Shown piece after piece: positions 1 to 7,903 of a stretch of 64,000 nucleotides of DNA (positions are counted from its first letter, which is position 1; every line of letters starts with the position of its first letter). The position numbers were made by a program, and so were the translations under genes. This DNA is from AC-51 sp963749895 (GTDB lineage Bacteria > Actinomycetota > UBA4738 > HRBIN12). The notes under the pieces are model-generated. The model did not search any database. It was not told the origin of the DNA and saw only the letters and a list, made by a program, of their open reading frames with translations. The DNA lies in assembly GCA_963749895.1 (NCBI GenBank), contig CAVVOG010000003.1, positions 1,240,001 to 1,304,000 of the forward strand. The letters are read 5' to 3'.

Positions 1-290
1 TCGCCGATCACCAGGTGTCCGCTCCGGTGCAGCAGCGCCGCCCTCCGGGTCGGCCAGCGCTCGAGCATGTCCCGTGCGAGCTCACCGAGCCGTTCCGTCG
101 CGAGCTCATCCCACGCTTCGTAGTCGAGCGCCGTCACGACCTCCCCCGCGTCGCTGCGGTCGCGAACGGTCCCCACGAACACACAGGTGGCCCCCGCCGC
201 CGGGTCGGCCACGAACGCGAGCGCCTCGTCGACCGACAGCGGGTCGGTCGTGACGCGGACGAGGGCACGCTCCTCGGGCATGCGGGCCAT
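1..290 (-). CDS. moaE: Molybdopterin synthase catalytic subunit MoaE (partial)
   Basis: Large subunit of molybdopterin synthase, which with thiocarboxylated MoaD adds two sulfurs to cyclic pyranopterin monophosphate in cytoplasmic molybdenum-cofactor synthesis. The gene runs off the left edge, leaving 96 N-terminal codons. The translation shows 'CVFVGTVRD' followed by 'LDYEAWDELA', which fits the MoaE core FVGxVR...LxYEAY. ATG at 290 is used; an in-frame ATG at 281 is an alternative. It is divergent from the metalloprotease with 31 bases between the starts. The C-terminal catalytic region is outside the window, so integrity cannot be judged. Confidence 0.85.
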   Translation of the reverse strand, partial: MARMPEERALVRVTTDPLSVDEALAFVADPAAGATCVFVGTVRDRSDAGEVVTALDYEAWDELATERLGELARDMLERWPTRRAALLHRSGHLVIG

Positions 291-308
291 CGTACTGCGC
301 ACAGGTCG

Positions 309-314
309 TAGGCT
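309..314 (+). promoter_or_regulatory. Putative -10 hexamer, leaderless start of metalloprotease
   Basis: TAGGCT ends 7 bases before ATG 322, so transcription would begin at or next to the start codon. No convincing -35 is seen. The same hexamer precedes the genes at 27191, 33892 and 51779. Confidence 0.5.
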
Positions 315-321
315 GGCTCGC

Positions 322-1497
322 ATGACGTCGCCCTTCGGCTTCCCGTTCGGGATGGATCCCGACGCCCTCAAGGACGCACCGCTGTTCCGCGAGCTCCAGC
401 GCGTGATGGCTTCCTCGAGCGGCCCCGTGAACTGGGAGCTGGCGCGTCAGGTCGGCATCGCGACCGCCGTGGAGGCCGGGCCAGACCCCGAACCGGACGC
501 CCAGGACCTGCGGGTCCTGGAGGAAGCCGTCCGGGTCGCCGAGCTGCAGGTCGCCGCGTTCACCGGGCTCGAGCCGCCGGGCGATGTCGCGCAGGTCCGG
601 GCGGTCCGCCGGGCCGAGTGGGTGACGGTGAACGCCTCGTCGCTGGAGGGCCTGCTCGAACCCGCCGCGAGGCGGATGAGCGAAGCCCTGGAACGAGCGA
701 TGCGGGAGCAGATGCCCGCCGAGATGGGGCCGATGGGTGCCCTGCTGTCGCAGCTCGGCCCCCTGCTCCAGGGCACTCAGGTGGGCCAGGTCCTCGGGAT
801 CTTGGCCCAGCAGGTCTTGGGCCAGTACGACGTCGCGGTGCCGCGCGAGGGCGCCGGGACGCTCCTGTTCGTCGTGCCGAACCTCGCCGCGTTCGAGCGC
901 GACTGGTCGCTCGATCCGACCGAGTTCCGCACCTACGTGGCCCTGCACGAGGTCACGCACCGGTTCGAGTTCGCTCAGCCCTGGAGCCGCGCACGCTTCG
1001 TCGAGCTGGTCGACGACGTCTTGTCCACCATGACGATCGACGTCGCTGCGATCCAGGAGCGCTTCGCGCAGATCGACCCGACCGACCCCGAGGGGTTCCA
1101 GCGAGCGCTCGGCGAGGGCGAGGGCGCGCTGTTCGGGGCCGTCGTCGACGACGAGCAGCGCCTGAAGCTCGCACGGGTCCAGGCGTTCATGGCCGCGGCC
1201 GAGGGGTACGGGGACCACGTGATGCACGCGGTCGGCGCGGGGCTGCTGGCGTCGTACGCACGGATCGCGGAGGCGATGGTCCGCTACCGCGACGGTGAGC
1301 ACGCCGACCCGGTGTTCGAACGGCTGCTGGGGATCGACATGAAGCGCGAGCAGTACGCGTTGGGCCGGTCGTTCTGCGACACGGTCGCCGACCAGGCCGG
1401 CGAGGCCGTCCTGGCCCGGATGTGGGACTCGCCGGAGGCGATGCCTTCGCTCGTCGAGCTCCAGGAGCCGACGCTGTGGCTGTCCCGCACCGTCTGA
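322..1497 (+). CDS. Zinc-dependent metalloprotease, DUF2342 family
   Basis: A 391-residue protein of the actinobacterial DUF2342 zinc-metalloprotease family, sometimes labelled an F420-biosynthesis-associated hydrolase. The HExxH zinc site is visible as H209-E-V-T-H213 in 'LHEVTHRFEF'. The N-terminus starts with a Gly/Pro/Phe-rich stretch, and the rest is predicted mostly helical. There is no signal peptide, so a cytoplasmic location is likely. Start ATG 322 is chosen because TAGGCT lies 7 bases upstream; the frame is open further upstream but that part has low-complexity composition and overlaps moaE. Substrate is unknown. The family call is firm; the physiological role is not established. 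Confidence 0.85.
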   Translation: MTSPFGFPFGMDPDALKDAPLFRELQRVMASSSGPVNWELARQVGIATAVEAGPDPEPDAQDLRVLEEAVRVAELQVAAFTGLEPPGDVAQVRAVRRAEWVTVNASSLEGLLEPAARRMSEALERAMREQMPAEMGPMGALLSQLGPLLQGTQVGQVLGILAQQVLGQYDVAVPREGAGTLLFVVPNLAAFERDWSLDPTEFRTYVALHEVTHRFEFAQPWSRARFVELVDDVLSTMTIDVAAIQERFAQIDPTDPEGFQRALGEGEGALFGAVVDDEQRLKLARVQAFMAAAEGYGDHVMHAVGAGLLASYARIAEAMVRYRDGEHADPVFERLLGIDMKREQYALGRSFCDTVADQAGEAVLARMWDSPEAMPSLVELQEPTLWLSRTV

Positions 1498-1536
1498 GGC
1501 CGGAGCGGTCTCGGGACGTGTAATCTTCGCGGCGAC

Positions 1537-2328
1537 ATGCTGTCCATAGGTGAGCTCGTGGCTGCGGCCGTGGTCGACCAGCGGGTCTGGGAGACCCACG
1601 GCGACACGTCGCCCGACGGCATCTACCTGACCGGCCAGCCCGGCCCCGCCCTGCCCTTCGTGATCTTCCGCGCCTGGAAGATCCCCGTCGGCCACGTGAG
1701 CGAGGAGATCCGCCTGTATGGACCCTCGGGCCGGATGATCTGGCGGTGGGGACCCGAGTATCGGCGGATGGCGGGCATGTTCGACCTCACCACGGAGCTC
1801 GACCTCGTGACCGACGCGAGCTTCGACGAGACGGGCACCTACGTCGCCTCGTTCGTCGTCGATGATCAGGTCGTCGGCGAGATCGAGGTGCCGGTGTTCG
1901 TCCAGGCCTCACCCGCGAAGCTCCCGAAGGAGACCGAGGACGGCCTGAAGAAGTCCGACGTGATCTGGGTGGGCGTCGAGAAGAGCGACGGGACCCGCCT
2001 CACGATCCCGGCATGGTTCGCATACAAGAACGGCAGGATCTACGTCGTGTCGCAGCGCGAACCGGGACCGGCCGAGCAGACGGTCCCCGGCGTCGGACAG
2101 ACGAACGAGATGCTCGTGGTCACCCGGCGCAAGGGCCGCGATACCTCGCTCGAGGAACTCACCGCCGCTCCCCGGATCCTCGAGGGCGCGGAGTGGGAGG
2201 AAGCCGCGAAGATCCTGGTCGACCGGCGGCGTTCCCGCAACGGCCCGCCCGACGAGGCGCTCGCTCGCTGGCGGACCACCTGTGACATCCTCGAGCTGAC
2301 GCCGAACGTGGCGCCGGTTCCGGTCTAG
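1537..2328 (+). CDS. Conserved hypothetical two-domain protein
   Basis: I do not recognise a named family. The 263-residue protein appears to have two parts. Residues 1-130 look like a beta-sandwich ('EEIRLYGPSGRMIWRW', 'ASFVVDDQVVGEIEVPVFVQ'). Residues 140-260 ('SDVIWVGVEKSDGTRLTIP', then a strand-rich stretch) resemble a split-barrel flavin or F420-binding fold, but this is impression only. No signal peptide or membrane segment is present. It follows the metalloprotease by 39 bases with TAATCT 10 bases before the ATG, so it may have its own promoter. Convergent with DAHP synthase, 4 bases apart. Confidence 0.6.
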   Translation: MLSIGELVAAAVVDQRVWETHGDTSPDGIYLTGQPGPALPFVIFRAWKIPVGHVSEEIRLYGPSGRMIWRWGPEYRRMAGMFDLTTELDLVTDASFDETGTYVASFVVDDQVVGEIEVPVFVQASPAKLPKETEDGLKKSDVIWVGVEKSDGTRLTIPAWFAYKNGRIYVVSQREPGPAEQTVPGVGQTNEMLVVTRRKGRDTSLEELTAAPRILEGAEWEEAAKILVDRRRSRNGPPDEALARWRTTCDILELTPNVAPVPV

Positions 2329-2332
2329 CCCC

Positions 2333-3343
2333 TCAGGCCCGCCCCACCGCGGCCGCCACGGCGGCGAGCCGCCGGCCGAGATCCTCGACCTCCTCGGGCA
2401 GCAGCGCCTGCGGGCCGTCGCACAGCGCGTGCTCGGGGTCGTGGTGGACGTCGACCATCACGGCATCCGCGCCGGCGGCGACGGCGGCCAGGGCCATCGG
2501 GACCACCAGGTGTCGCTTGCCCACCGCGTGCGACGGATCGACGATCACCGGCAGGTGGGACTCGTGCTGGGCGACCGCCATCCCGGCCAGGTCGAGGGTG
2601 TTGCGCGTGGCCGGCTCGAAGGTCCGGATCCCTCGCTCGCACAAGATGATGTCGGAGTTCCCACGCTGAGCCACGTACTCGGCGGCCTGGAGCCACTCGT
2701 CGATCGTCATCGCGAGGCCCCGCTTCAGCATCACGGGCTTGTTCGTGAGCCCGCACTCCTTGAGCAGTTCGAAGTTCTGGGCGTTCCGTGTCCCGATGCG
2801 GATGCAGTCGGCGACCTCGGCGACGTGCTGCACGTGCGAGACGTCGACGATCTCCACGATGATCGGCAACCCGGTCTCGCGCCGGCACTCCTGGAGGATC
2901 TCCAGGCCCTCTTCCCCCAGACCTTGGAAGGAGTACGGGGACGTCCGGGGCTTGAACACGTCGCCGCGCAGGATCGTGGCGCCCGCGGCCTTCGCCGCCT
3001 TCGTCGCGATCATCGCCTGGTCGAAGCTCTCGACGGCGCACGGCCCCGCGATCAGGGTGAAGGTGTCACGGCCGACCGGAGCCTGCCCCACGTAGACGGT
3101 CGAGGCCGCCGGGTGGAGGTCCCGGGCGACCATCTTGTAGGCCTTGCCGATCTTGATGACGTGGGCGACACCGGACAGCTGCGTCCACTCGATCGCCTGG
3201 AAGCGTTCGGTGTCCCCGACGAGCCCGACCACGGTGTGGACCGCACCGCGGCTGACGAACGCTTCACCGCCCGCAGCGCGGACCTTCTCGCACACCTGCT
3301 CGATATCGGCGTCGGAAGCCTCCGACGTCATCACGACGACCAT
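2333..3343 (-). CDS. aroF: 3-deoxy-7-phosphoheptulonate (DAHP) synthase
   Basis: First enzyme of the shikimate pathway: condenses phosphoenolpyruvate and erythrose 4-phosphate to DAHP. This 336-residue form has an N-terminal ferredoxin-like regulatory domain (residues 1-70, 'MVVVMTSEASDADIEQVCEK') followed by the TIM barrel, as in the Thermotoga-type AroA-I-beta enzymes. Family motifs seen: 'LIAGPCAVES', 'RGDVFKPRTSPYSFQGLG', 'GTRNAQNF', 'NKPVMLKRG', 'VDPSHAVGKR'. ATG 3343 has an ideal AGGAGG upstream. The known role of the N-terminal domain is feedback inhibition by aromatic amino acids. Expression is probably also controlled by the attenuator just upstream, see 3386-3509. Confidence 0.95.
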   Translation of the reverse strand: MVVVMTSEASDADIEQVCEKVRAAGGEAFVSRGAVHTVVGLVGDTERFQAIEWTQLSGVAHVIKIGKAYKMVARDLHPAASTVYVGQAPVGRDTFTLIAGPCAVESFDQAMIATKAAKAAGATILRGDVFKPRTSPYSFQGLGEEGLEILQECRRETGLPIIVEIVDVSHVQHVAEVADCIRIGTRNAQNFELLKECGLTNKPVMLKRGLAMTIDEWLQAAEYVAQRGNSDIILCERGIRTFEPATRNTLDLAGMAVAQHESHLPVIVDPSHAVGKRHLVVPMALAAVAAGADAVMVDVHHDPEHALCDGPQALLPEEVEDLGRRLAAVAAAVGRA

Positions 3344-3385
3344 GTGGTCGAACCTCCTCGTTCGGCCCGGTCGCGGTGCCCGGGG

Positions 3386-3416
3386 AAAAGGAAACCCCGG
3401 GCGGTCCGGCCCGGGG
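3386..3416 (-). terminator. Attenuator terminator upstream of DAHP synthase
   Basis: On the minus strand CCCCGGGC (3416-3409), a 6-base loop, GCCCGGGG (3402-3395), then TTTCCTTTT. This is a perfect 8-bp GC stem followed by a U-rich run, an intrinsic terminator lying between the leader peptide and aroF. A further CCCCGGGC copy follows the T-run (3385-3378) and could pair with the 3' arm in the read-through state. Confidence 0.8.
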
Positions 3417-3443
3417 TCGCTGGCTGCTGGTGGCCGCTGGCGA

Positions 3444-3509
3444 CTACCCCGGGCCGGGCCCGAAGTAGGCGAACCAGAAGCCGAAGTCGCGCTGCATGAC
3501 GCCGGTCAT
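3444..3509 (-). CDS. Aromatic amino acid leader peptide (attenuation)
   Basis: A 21-codon reading frame, ATG 3509 to TAG 3444, whose centre reads DFGFWFAYFG: four Phe, one Trp and one Tyr within eight residues. It ends in GPGPG. The last codons contain GGCCCGGGG (3455-3447), complementary over 9 bases to the 5' arm of the terminator at 3416-3408. A ribosome stalled on aromatic codons would leave this arm free to break the terminator; a ribosome reaching the stop codon would cover it. This is the logic of pheA/trp-type attenuation. A second in-frame ATG at 3497 would shorten the peptide by four residues without changing the scheme. Confidence 0.8.
   Translation of the reverse strand: MTGVMQRDFGFWFAYFGPGPG
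3447..3455 (-). promoter_or_regulatory. Antiterminator arm inside the leader peptide
   Basis: GGCCCGGGG on the minus strand, within the final Gly-Pro-Gly codons of the leader. It repeats the terminator 3' arm and can pair with the 5' arm at 3416-3408 over 9 bases, one more than the terminator stem. Confidence 0.7.
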
Positions 3510-3569
3510 GGTGGCAGACGCCCCCGACGGTGGCAAGCGTCGGGGGGGGCATCGACGCAGGCAGGCCGC

Positions 3570-3575
3570 TAGCAT
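3570..3575 (+). promoter_or_regulatory. Putative -10 hexamer of upp (leaderless)
   Basis: TAGCAT ends 6 bases before ATG 3582. There is no Shine-Dalgarno sequence before this ATG, consistent with a leaderless transcript. Confidence 0.5.
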
Positions 3576-3581
3576 CCGCCC

Positions 3582-4205
3582 ATGGCCCTCACCGTGCTGG
3601 ATCACCCGCTCGCCCACGATCTGATGGCGCGTCTCCGACAGCGCGACACCGATCCCGCCCAATTCCGGACGCTGACCCGCCGCCTCGGCTGGCTCCTGAC
3701 GATCGAGGCGACCCGCGATCTCGCGACCGAGGACGTCACGATCGACACGCCGCTCGAGCCGATGCAGGGCCGGCACCTCACCGAGCGGCTGGTGGCGATC
3801 CCGGTGCTCCGAGCCGGGCTCGGCTTGCTCGACGCGGTCACGGATCTTTTCCCGGACACCGTCGTGGGGTACCTGGGCATGGAGCGCGACGAGGTCACGC
3901 TGCAGCCCCGCGACTACTACGCGAAGCTCCCTCCGATGGACGGCCGGCGAGCGATGATCCTCGACCCGATGCTCGCGACCGGCGGCAGCGGGTCGGCCGC
4001 CGTCACCCATGTCGAGGAGAAGGCGGCTCCTACCTCGATCTCGTTCGTGTGCGTCGTCGCCGCGCCCGAGGGCATCGAGCGGATGCAGGCCGACCATCCC
4101 GACGTGCCGATCGTGGCGGGCGCGCTCGACCGCCAGCTGAACGAGCACGGCTTCATCCTGCCGGGCCTCGGCGACTTCGGCGACCGTCTCCACGGCACGC
4201 CGTGA
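3582..4205 (+). CDS. upp: Uracil phosphoribosyltransferase
   Basis: Pyrimidine salvage enzyme converting uracil and PRPP to UMP and pyrophosphate. The 207-residue length is normal for the family. The N-terminus 'MALTVLDHPLAHDLMARLR' and the PRPP-binding loop 'MILDPMLATGGSGSAAV' are diagnostic, as is the C-terminal 'PGLGDFGDRLHGTP', which closes the uracil site. ATG 3582 is the only sensible start and is preceded by TAGCAT without a ribosome-binding site. It ends one base from the convergent nucleoside importer, so salvage and uptake of nucleobases or nucleosides sit side by side. Confidence 0.96.
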   Translation: MALTVLDHPLAHDLMARLRQRDTDPAQFRTLTRRLGWLLTIEATRDLATEDVTIDTPLEPMQGRHLTERLVAIPVLRAGLGLLDAVTDLFPDTVVGYLGMERDEVTLQPRDYYAKLPPMDGRRAMILDPMLATGGSGSAAVTHVEEKAAPTSISFVCVVAAPEGIERMQADHPDVPIVAGALDRQLNEHGFILPGLGDFGDRLHGTP

Positions 4206-4206
4206 A

Positions 4207-5187
4207 CTACGTTCCGCCGCCGCCCTCGTAGGCGCGACCGGCCGCGGCCGGAGGTCGGACCTTCCCGACGAACCCAGCGAGCACGATGATCGTGACGAGG
4301 TACGGGGTCATCCGGATGAACTCGATCGGGATCGCGTTGATCACGGGGGCGTCCGACAGTCGCAGCGGGATCGCCTGGGCGAATCCGAAGATGAATGCCG
4401 CGACCAGCAGTCGCACGGGGTTCCAGTTCGACAGGATCAAGGCGGCCAGGGCGATGAACCCGAGGCCCTGGGTCTGCCCCTCGTTCCAGCTGAGGTTGAC
4501 CTCGACCGCGAGGAACGCCCCGGACATCCCGGCGAGGGCGCCCGAGAGCATCACGCCCTGGTAGCGGTATGGGGCGACCGGCACGCCGAGCGAACGGGTG
4601 GCTTCGGGGTTCTCGCCACATGACCGCAACCTCAGGCCCCAGCGTGTCCGGAACAGCGCGAACCACGCCGGGAACACCATGAGCGCGGCCACGATCACCA
4701 TCGGCGAGAGCTGCTCGAAGGCACGACCGATCCCGGGGATCGACGACAAGAGCGGGATGTCGATCGTGTCCATGCTGGGCTGGCCGGAGTCCGATTGGGT
4801 CGCCTGACCGAAGAAGACCGTCGACAGGAACCTCGCGAGTCCGACGGCGACCAGGTTGATCACGACGCCCGACACGATCTGGTCGACGCGGAAGGTCACG
4901 GTGACGAGCGCGTGGATCGAGGCGAACAGCGCCCCAGCCGCCGCCCCCAGCAGGAGTCCCATGATCGGGCCCCACGGCAGGCCCCACCCGAGGCCCTCGG
5001 GCGAAGGGAGAGTGAAGTAATGGGTGCCCGCCGAACCGACCACGGTCCCGATGATCATCATGCCCTCGAGGCCGATATTGACGATGCCCGACCGTTCGCT
5101 GAACAGACCGCCGAGGCCGGTGAGGTAGATGATCGTGAAGTAGGTCAGCGCGATCGCGATCGCGGCGCCGAGATCGGTGAGGGACAT
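4207..5187 (-). CDS. Nucleoside ABC transporter permease (second)
   Basis: Inner-membrane permease of a BMP-type nucleoside importer, 326 residues with about eight or nine hydrophobic segments. It belongs to the branched-chain-permease-like superfamily used by NupQ/YufQ systems; motifs such as 'NIGLEGMMIIGTVVGS' and 'GFIALAALILSNWNP' fit. ATG 5187 follows the stop of the upstream permease after a single base, so the two are translationally coupled. The partner genes upstream on the same strand give the full set: lipoprotein, double ATPase, two permeases. Confidence 0.88.
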   Translation of the reverse strand: MSLTDLGAAIAIALTYFTIIYLTGLGGLFSERSGIVNIGLEGMMIIGTVVGSAGTHYFTLPSPEGLGWGLPWGPIMGLLLGAAAGALFASIHALVTVTFRVDQIVSGVVINLVAVGLARFLSTVFFGQATQSDSGQPSMDTIDIPLLSSIPGIGRAFEQLSPMVIVAALMVFPAWFALFRTRWGLRLRSCGENPEATRSLGVPVAPYRYQGVMLSGALAGMSGAFLAVEVNLSWNEGQTQGLGFIALAALILSNWNPVRLLVAAFIFGFAQAIPLRLSDAPVINAIPIEFIRMTPYLVTIIVLAGFVGKVRPPAAAGRAYEGGGGT

Positions 5188-5188
5188 G

Positions 5189-6349
5189 TCAGGCCGCCTC
5201 GGGCTCCGCGATCAGTTCCGCCTCGACCGCGGCCGCCCGCTGCAGTTGGCGAGCGAGCAGGCGGCGCCTGGCGAGCTGGTACGTGACCACCACCGAGATG
5301 ATCAGGATGCCCTGCAGGATGATGATGAACTCCCGGGGCACGTCCGACTCGATCTGCAGCGCGGTCTCGCCACGTCCGAGCATCCCCCACAGGAACGCGG
5401 CGAACACGATCCCGATCGGATTGTTCTGGCCGAGGAAGGCCACGGCGATCCCCGTGAACCCGAGCCCCGCCGCGTACCCGACCGGCAGGTACCCGTTCTC
5501 CCCGAGCATCTGCTGCATCCCCACCATCCCTGCGAGTGCGCCCGACAGGAGGAACAGGCGGGTCTGAACCCCGCCGATCGAGATCCCGCCTGCGCGGGCC
5601 GAACCCGATGACGCACCCACCGCACGGGCCTCGTAGCCGAGCCGCATCCGACGCAGCACGAACCACACCAAGATCGCCGTCAGCACCGCGAACGGGAACA
5701 GCCACGTGAGGTTCGCGGCCGGCCTGACGCCGAACAGGTGACCGAGATCGGGGATCAGGGCATCGTCGGCGAACGGGTCCGTGCGGAGGTTCACGTTGAA
5801 GTTGCCCTCCCCACGGGATTCGTATCGGAGCGGGTTCGCGATGATCCATGCCACGAGGCTGACCGCGATCCCGTTGAGCATGATCGTCGTCACGACCTCG
5901 TGCGCACCGGTCCGGACCTTCAAGATCGCGGGGATGAACGCCCAGAGCATCCCGCCCAAGACGGAGAACCCGATCGTCGCCCACATCAACAGCGGTCCCG
6001 GGAGGAAGTCCAGGGCGAGCGCCGCCCAGGCCCCGACCGCCATCGCGAAGATGTACTGGCCCTCGACCCCGATGTTGAACATGCCGCCCTTGAAGCAGAC
6101 CGCCACCGCGAGGGCGGAGAAGATGAGTGGCGTCGCCGTCGCCAGGACGTAGCCGAGACCATCGGTCTCGACGAAGGTGTACCGCCAGATCGCTCCGTAG
6201 ACGGCCGCCGGGCTCTCGTCGTAGAGGATGATGATGATCGACCCCAGGGCGAGCGCGATCGCGAACGCCAGGACGAGCGCGCCCAGTTGGCCGAGCATCG
6301 CCTCGAGGTTCGCTCGTCTGGCCCGCGGCGCTCGTGCCTCGTTCCCCAT
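5189..6349 (-). CDS. Nucleoside ABC transporter permease (first)
   Basis: 386-residue integral membrane permease, partner of the protein encoded immediately downstream. A basic N-terminus (about 20 residues) is followed by roughly ten hydrophobic segments. The family stretches 'FNIGVEGQYIFAMAVGAW', 'GAHEVVTTIMLNGIA' and 'GYAAGLGFTGIAVAFLGQN' match NupP/YufP-type nucleoside permeases. It begins 3 bases after the ATPase stop. Expected to form the transmembrane heterodimer that carries nucleosides released from the BMP lipoprotein. Confidence 0.88.
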   Translation of the reverse strand: MGNEARAPRARRANLEAMLGQLGALVLAFAIALALGSIIIILYDESPAAVYGAIWRYTFVETDGLGYVLATATPLIFSALAVAVCFKGGMFNIGVEGQYIFAMAVGAWAALALDFLPGPLLMWATIGFSVLGGMLWAFIPAILKVRTGAHEVVTTIMLNGIAVSLVAWIIANPLRYESRGEGNFNVNLRTDPFADDALIPDLGHLFGVRPAANLTWLFPFAVLTAILVWFVLRRMRLGYEARAVGASSGSARAGGISIGGVQTRLFLLSGALAGMVGMQQMLGENGYLPVGYAAGLGFTGIAVAFLGQNNPIGIVFAAFLWGMLGRGETALQIESDVPREFIIILQGILIISVVVTYQLARRRLLARQLQRAAAVEAELIAEPEAA

Positions 6350-6352
6350 CGT

Positions 6353-7885
6353 TCAGCTCGCCTCAGGGACGGTGACCTCGCCCAGCATCCCGCGTCCGAC
6401 GTCCTCAGGCGCCGCATCGGGCGGGAACTCGCCGGTGATACGCCCCTCGTACAAGGTCACGATCCGGTCGGACAACGCATAGATCTCGTCGAGCTCGGCC
6501 GAGATGAGGAGGACCGCGCGACCCGCCGCCTTCTGCTCGAGGATCTCGCGCCAGACGAACTCGATCGCACCTACGTCCAGACCCCGTGTCGGCTGCGCGG
6601 CCAACAGGAGCTTCGGGTCCGTCTCGAGTTCGCGCGCGAGGATCAGTTTCTGCTGGTTGCCTCCGGACAGCGTCCTCGCGGTCACGTCGACCCCCTGGGC
6701 GCGGACGTCGAACTCGCGGAGCAAGCGGCGGGCAAGCTCCTTGATCCGGCCGATCAGCAGCACGCCGAGCCGCGTGGAGAACCCGGCGTCGTCATGCCGA
6801 CCGAGCACGCTGTTCTCCCAGACCGTCATGTCGAGCACGAGCCCCTGGTCGTGGCGATCCTCGGGGATGAAGGCGATCCCGGCGTTGCGGATCTCCGCGG
6901 TACTCAGGGTCGCGAGATCGCGGCCGCCGAGCCAGATCGTGCCGCTCTCCAACGGTCGCAGTCCCATGATCGCGTCGGCGAGCTCGCGCTGTCCGTTCCC
7001 CTCGACGCCGGCCACGCCCACGATCTCCCCGCCGTGGACCTCCAGGGACAGACCGCGCAGCCTGCCGCCGCGGAGCTCCTCGAGCTGAAGGACCGACTCA
7101 CCGATCTCCACCTCAGGCCTCTCCAGGTCGAACAGGACCGGGCGGCCCACCATCATCTCGGCGAGCTGCGTCTTCGACGTCTCCGCCGGGGTCGTCTCCC
7201 CCACCACCTTGCCCCGACGAAGGACGGTGATGCGGTCGGCGATCTCGAGGACCTCGTCGAGCTTGTGGCTGATGAACACGATCGCCTTCCCTGCATCGCG
7301 GAGGTTCCGTAGGTTCTCGAACAGATCGGCGGCCTCCCCCGGCGTGAGCACGGCCGTCGGTTCGTCGAGGATCAGGACTTCGACCCCTCGATAGAGGGTC
7401 TTGATGATCTCGACCCGCTGCTCCTCGCCGACGGACAGCTCCTCGACGATCGCGTGAGGGTCGATCCGGAATCCATAGGTCTGGGCGATGTCGGCGACCT
7501 TGGCCTCAGCATCATCCTCGTGGAGGATCGTGCCGTCCTCGTCTCCGAGGATCACGTTCTCAGCGACCGTGAATGGATCGACGAGCACGAAGTGCTGGTG
7601 CACCATGCCCACCCCCTGCGCGAGGGCGTCACGCGGCGAGTGGATCTTGGTTTCGGTTCCGCGGATCAGGATGCGACCGCCGTCGGCGGGGTAGACGCCG
7701 TACAGCACCGCCATCAGGGTCGACTTGCCCGCGCCGTTCTCCCCGATCAGGGCATGGACCTCGCCGGGACGGATCTCGAGCGAGACATCGTCGTTGGCGA
7801 CGACACCGGGGAACCGCTTCGTGATGTGCTCGAGCACGACGAGGGGCGGGACGCTCTCGCGCCCCGCCCCTCCGTCCGCGCCCAT
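6353..7885 (-). CDS. Nucleoside ABC transporter ATP-binding protein
   Basis: 510-residue double-cassette ATPase of the sugar/nucleoside importer class (RbsA/NupO-like). The first cassette has Walker A 'GENGAGKSTL', signature 'LSVGEEQRVEI' and Walker B 'VLILDEPTAVL'. The second has a degenerate Walker A ('GVEGNGQRELADAIMG') but an intact signature 'LSGGNQQKLILARELE'. Such asymmetric cassettes are normal in this family. It lies 18 bases downstream of the lipoprotein gene and 3 bases before the first permease, and energises nucleoside uptake at the cytoplasmic face. Confidence 0.92.
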   Translation of the reverse strand: MGADGGAGRESVPPLVVLEHITKRFPGVVANDDVSLEIRPGEVHALIGENGAGKSTLMAVLYGVYPADGGRILIRGTETKIHSPRDALAQGVGMVHQHFVLVDPFTVAENVILGDEDGTILHEDDAEAKVADIAQTYGFRIDPHAIVEELSVGEEQRVEIIKTLYRGVEVLILDEPTAVLTPGEAADLFENLRNLRDAGKAIVFISHKLDEVLEIADRITVLRRGKVVGETTPAETSKTQLAEMMVGRPVLFDLERPEVEIGESVLQLEELRGGRLRGLSLEVHGGEIVGVAGVEGNGQRELADAIMGLRPLESGTIWLGGRDLATLSTAEIRNAGIAFIPEDRHDQGLVLDMTVWENSVLGRHDDAGFSTRLGVLLIGRIKELARRLLREFDVRAQGVDVTARTLSGGNQQKLILARELETDPKLLLAAQPTRGLDVGAIEFVWREILEQKAAGRAVLLISAELDEIYALSDRIVTLYEGRITGEFPPDAAPEDVGRGMLGEVTVPEAS

Positions 7886-7903
7886 AGGTCCGGTCGTTCC
7901 CGA

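Noticed and set aside
106..1695. A 529-codon open frame on the minus strand opposite the metalloprotease
   Set aside because: Arg/Gly/His-rich with no recognisable domain; it is a product of GC-rich codon use opposite a real gene. Similar long antisense frames occur opposite tldD, the cyclase, argB and glnD.
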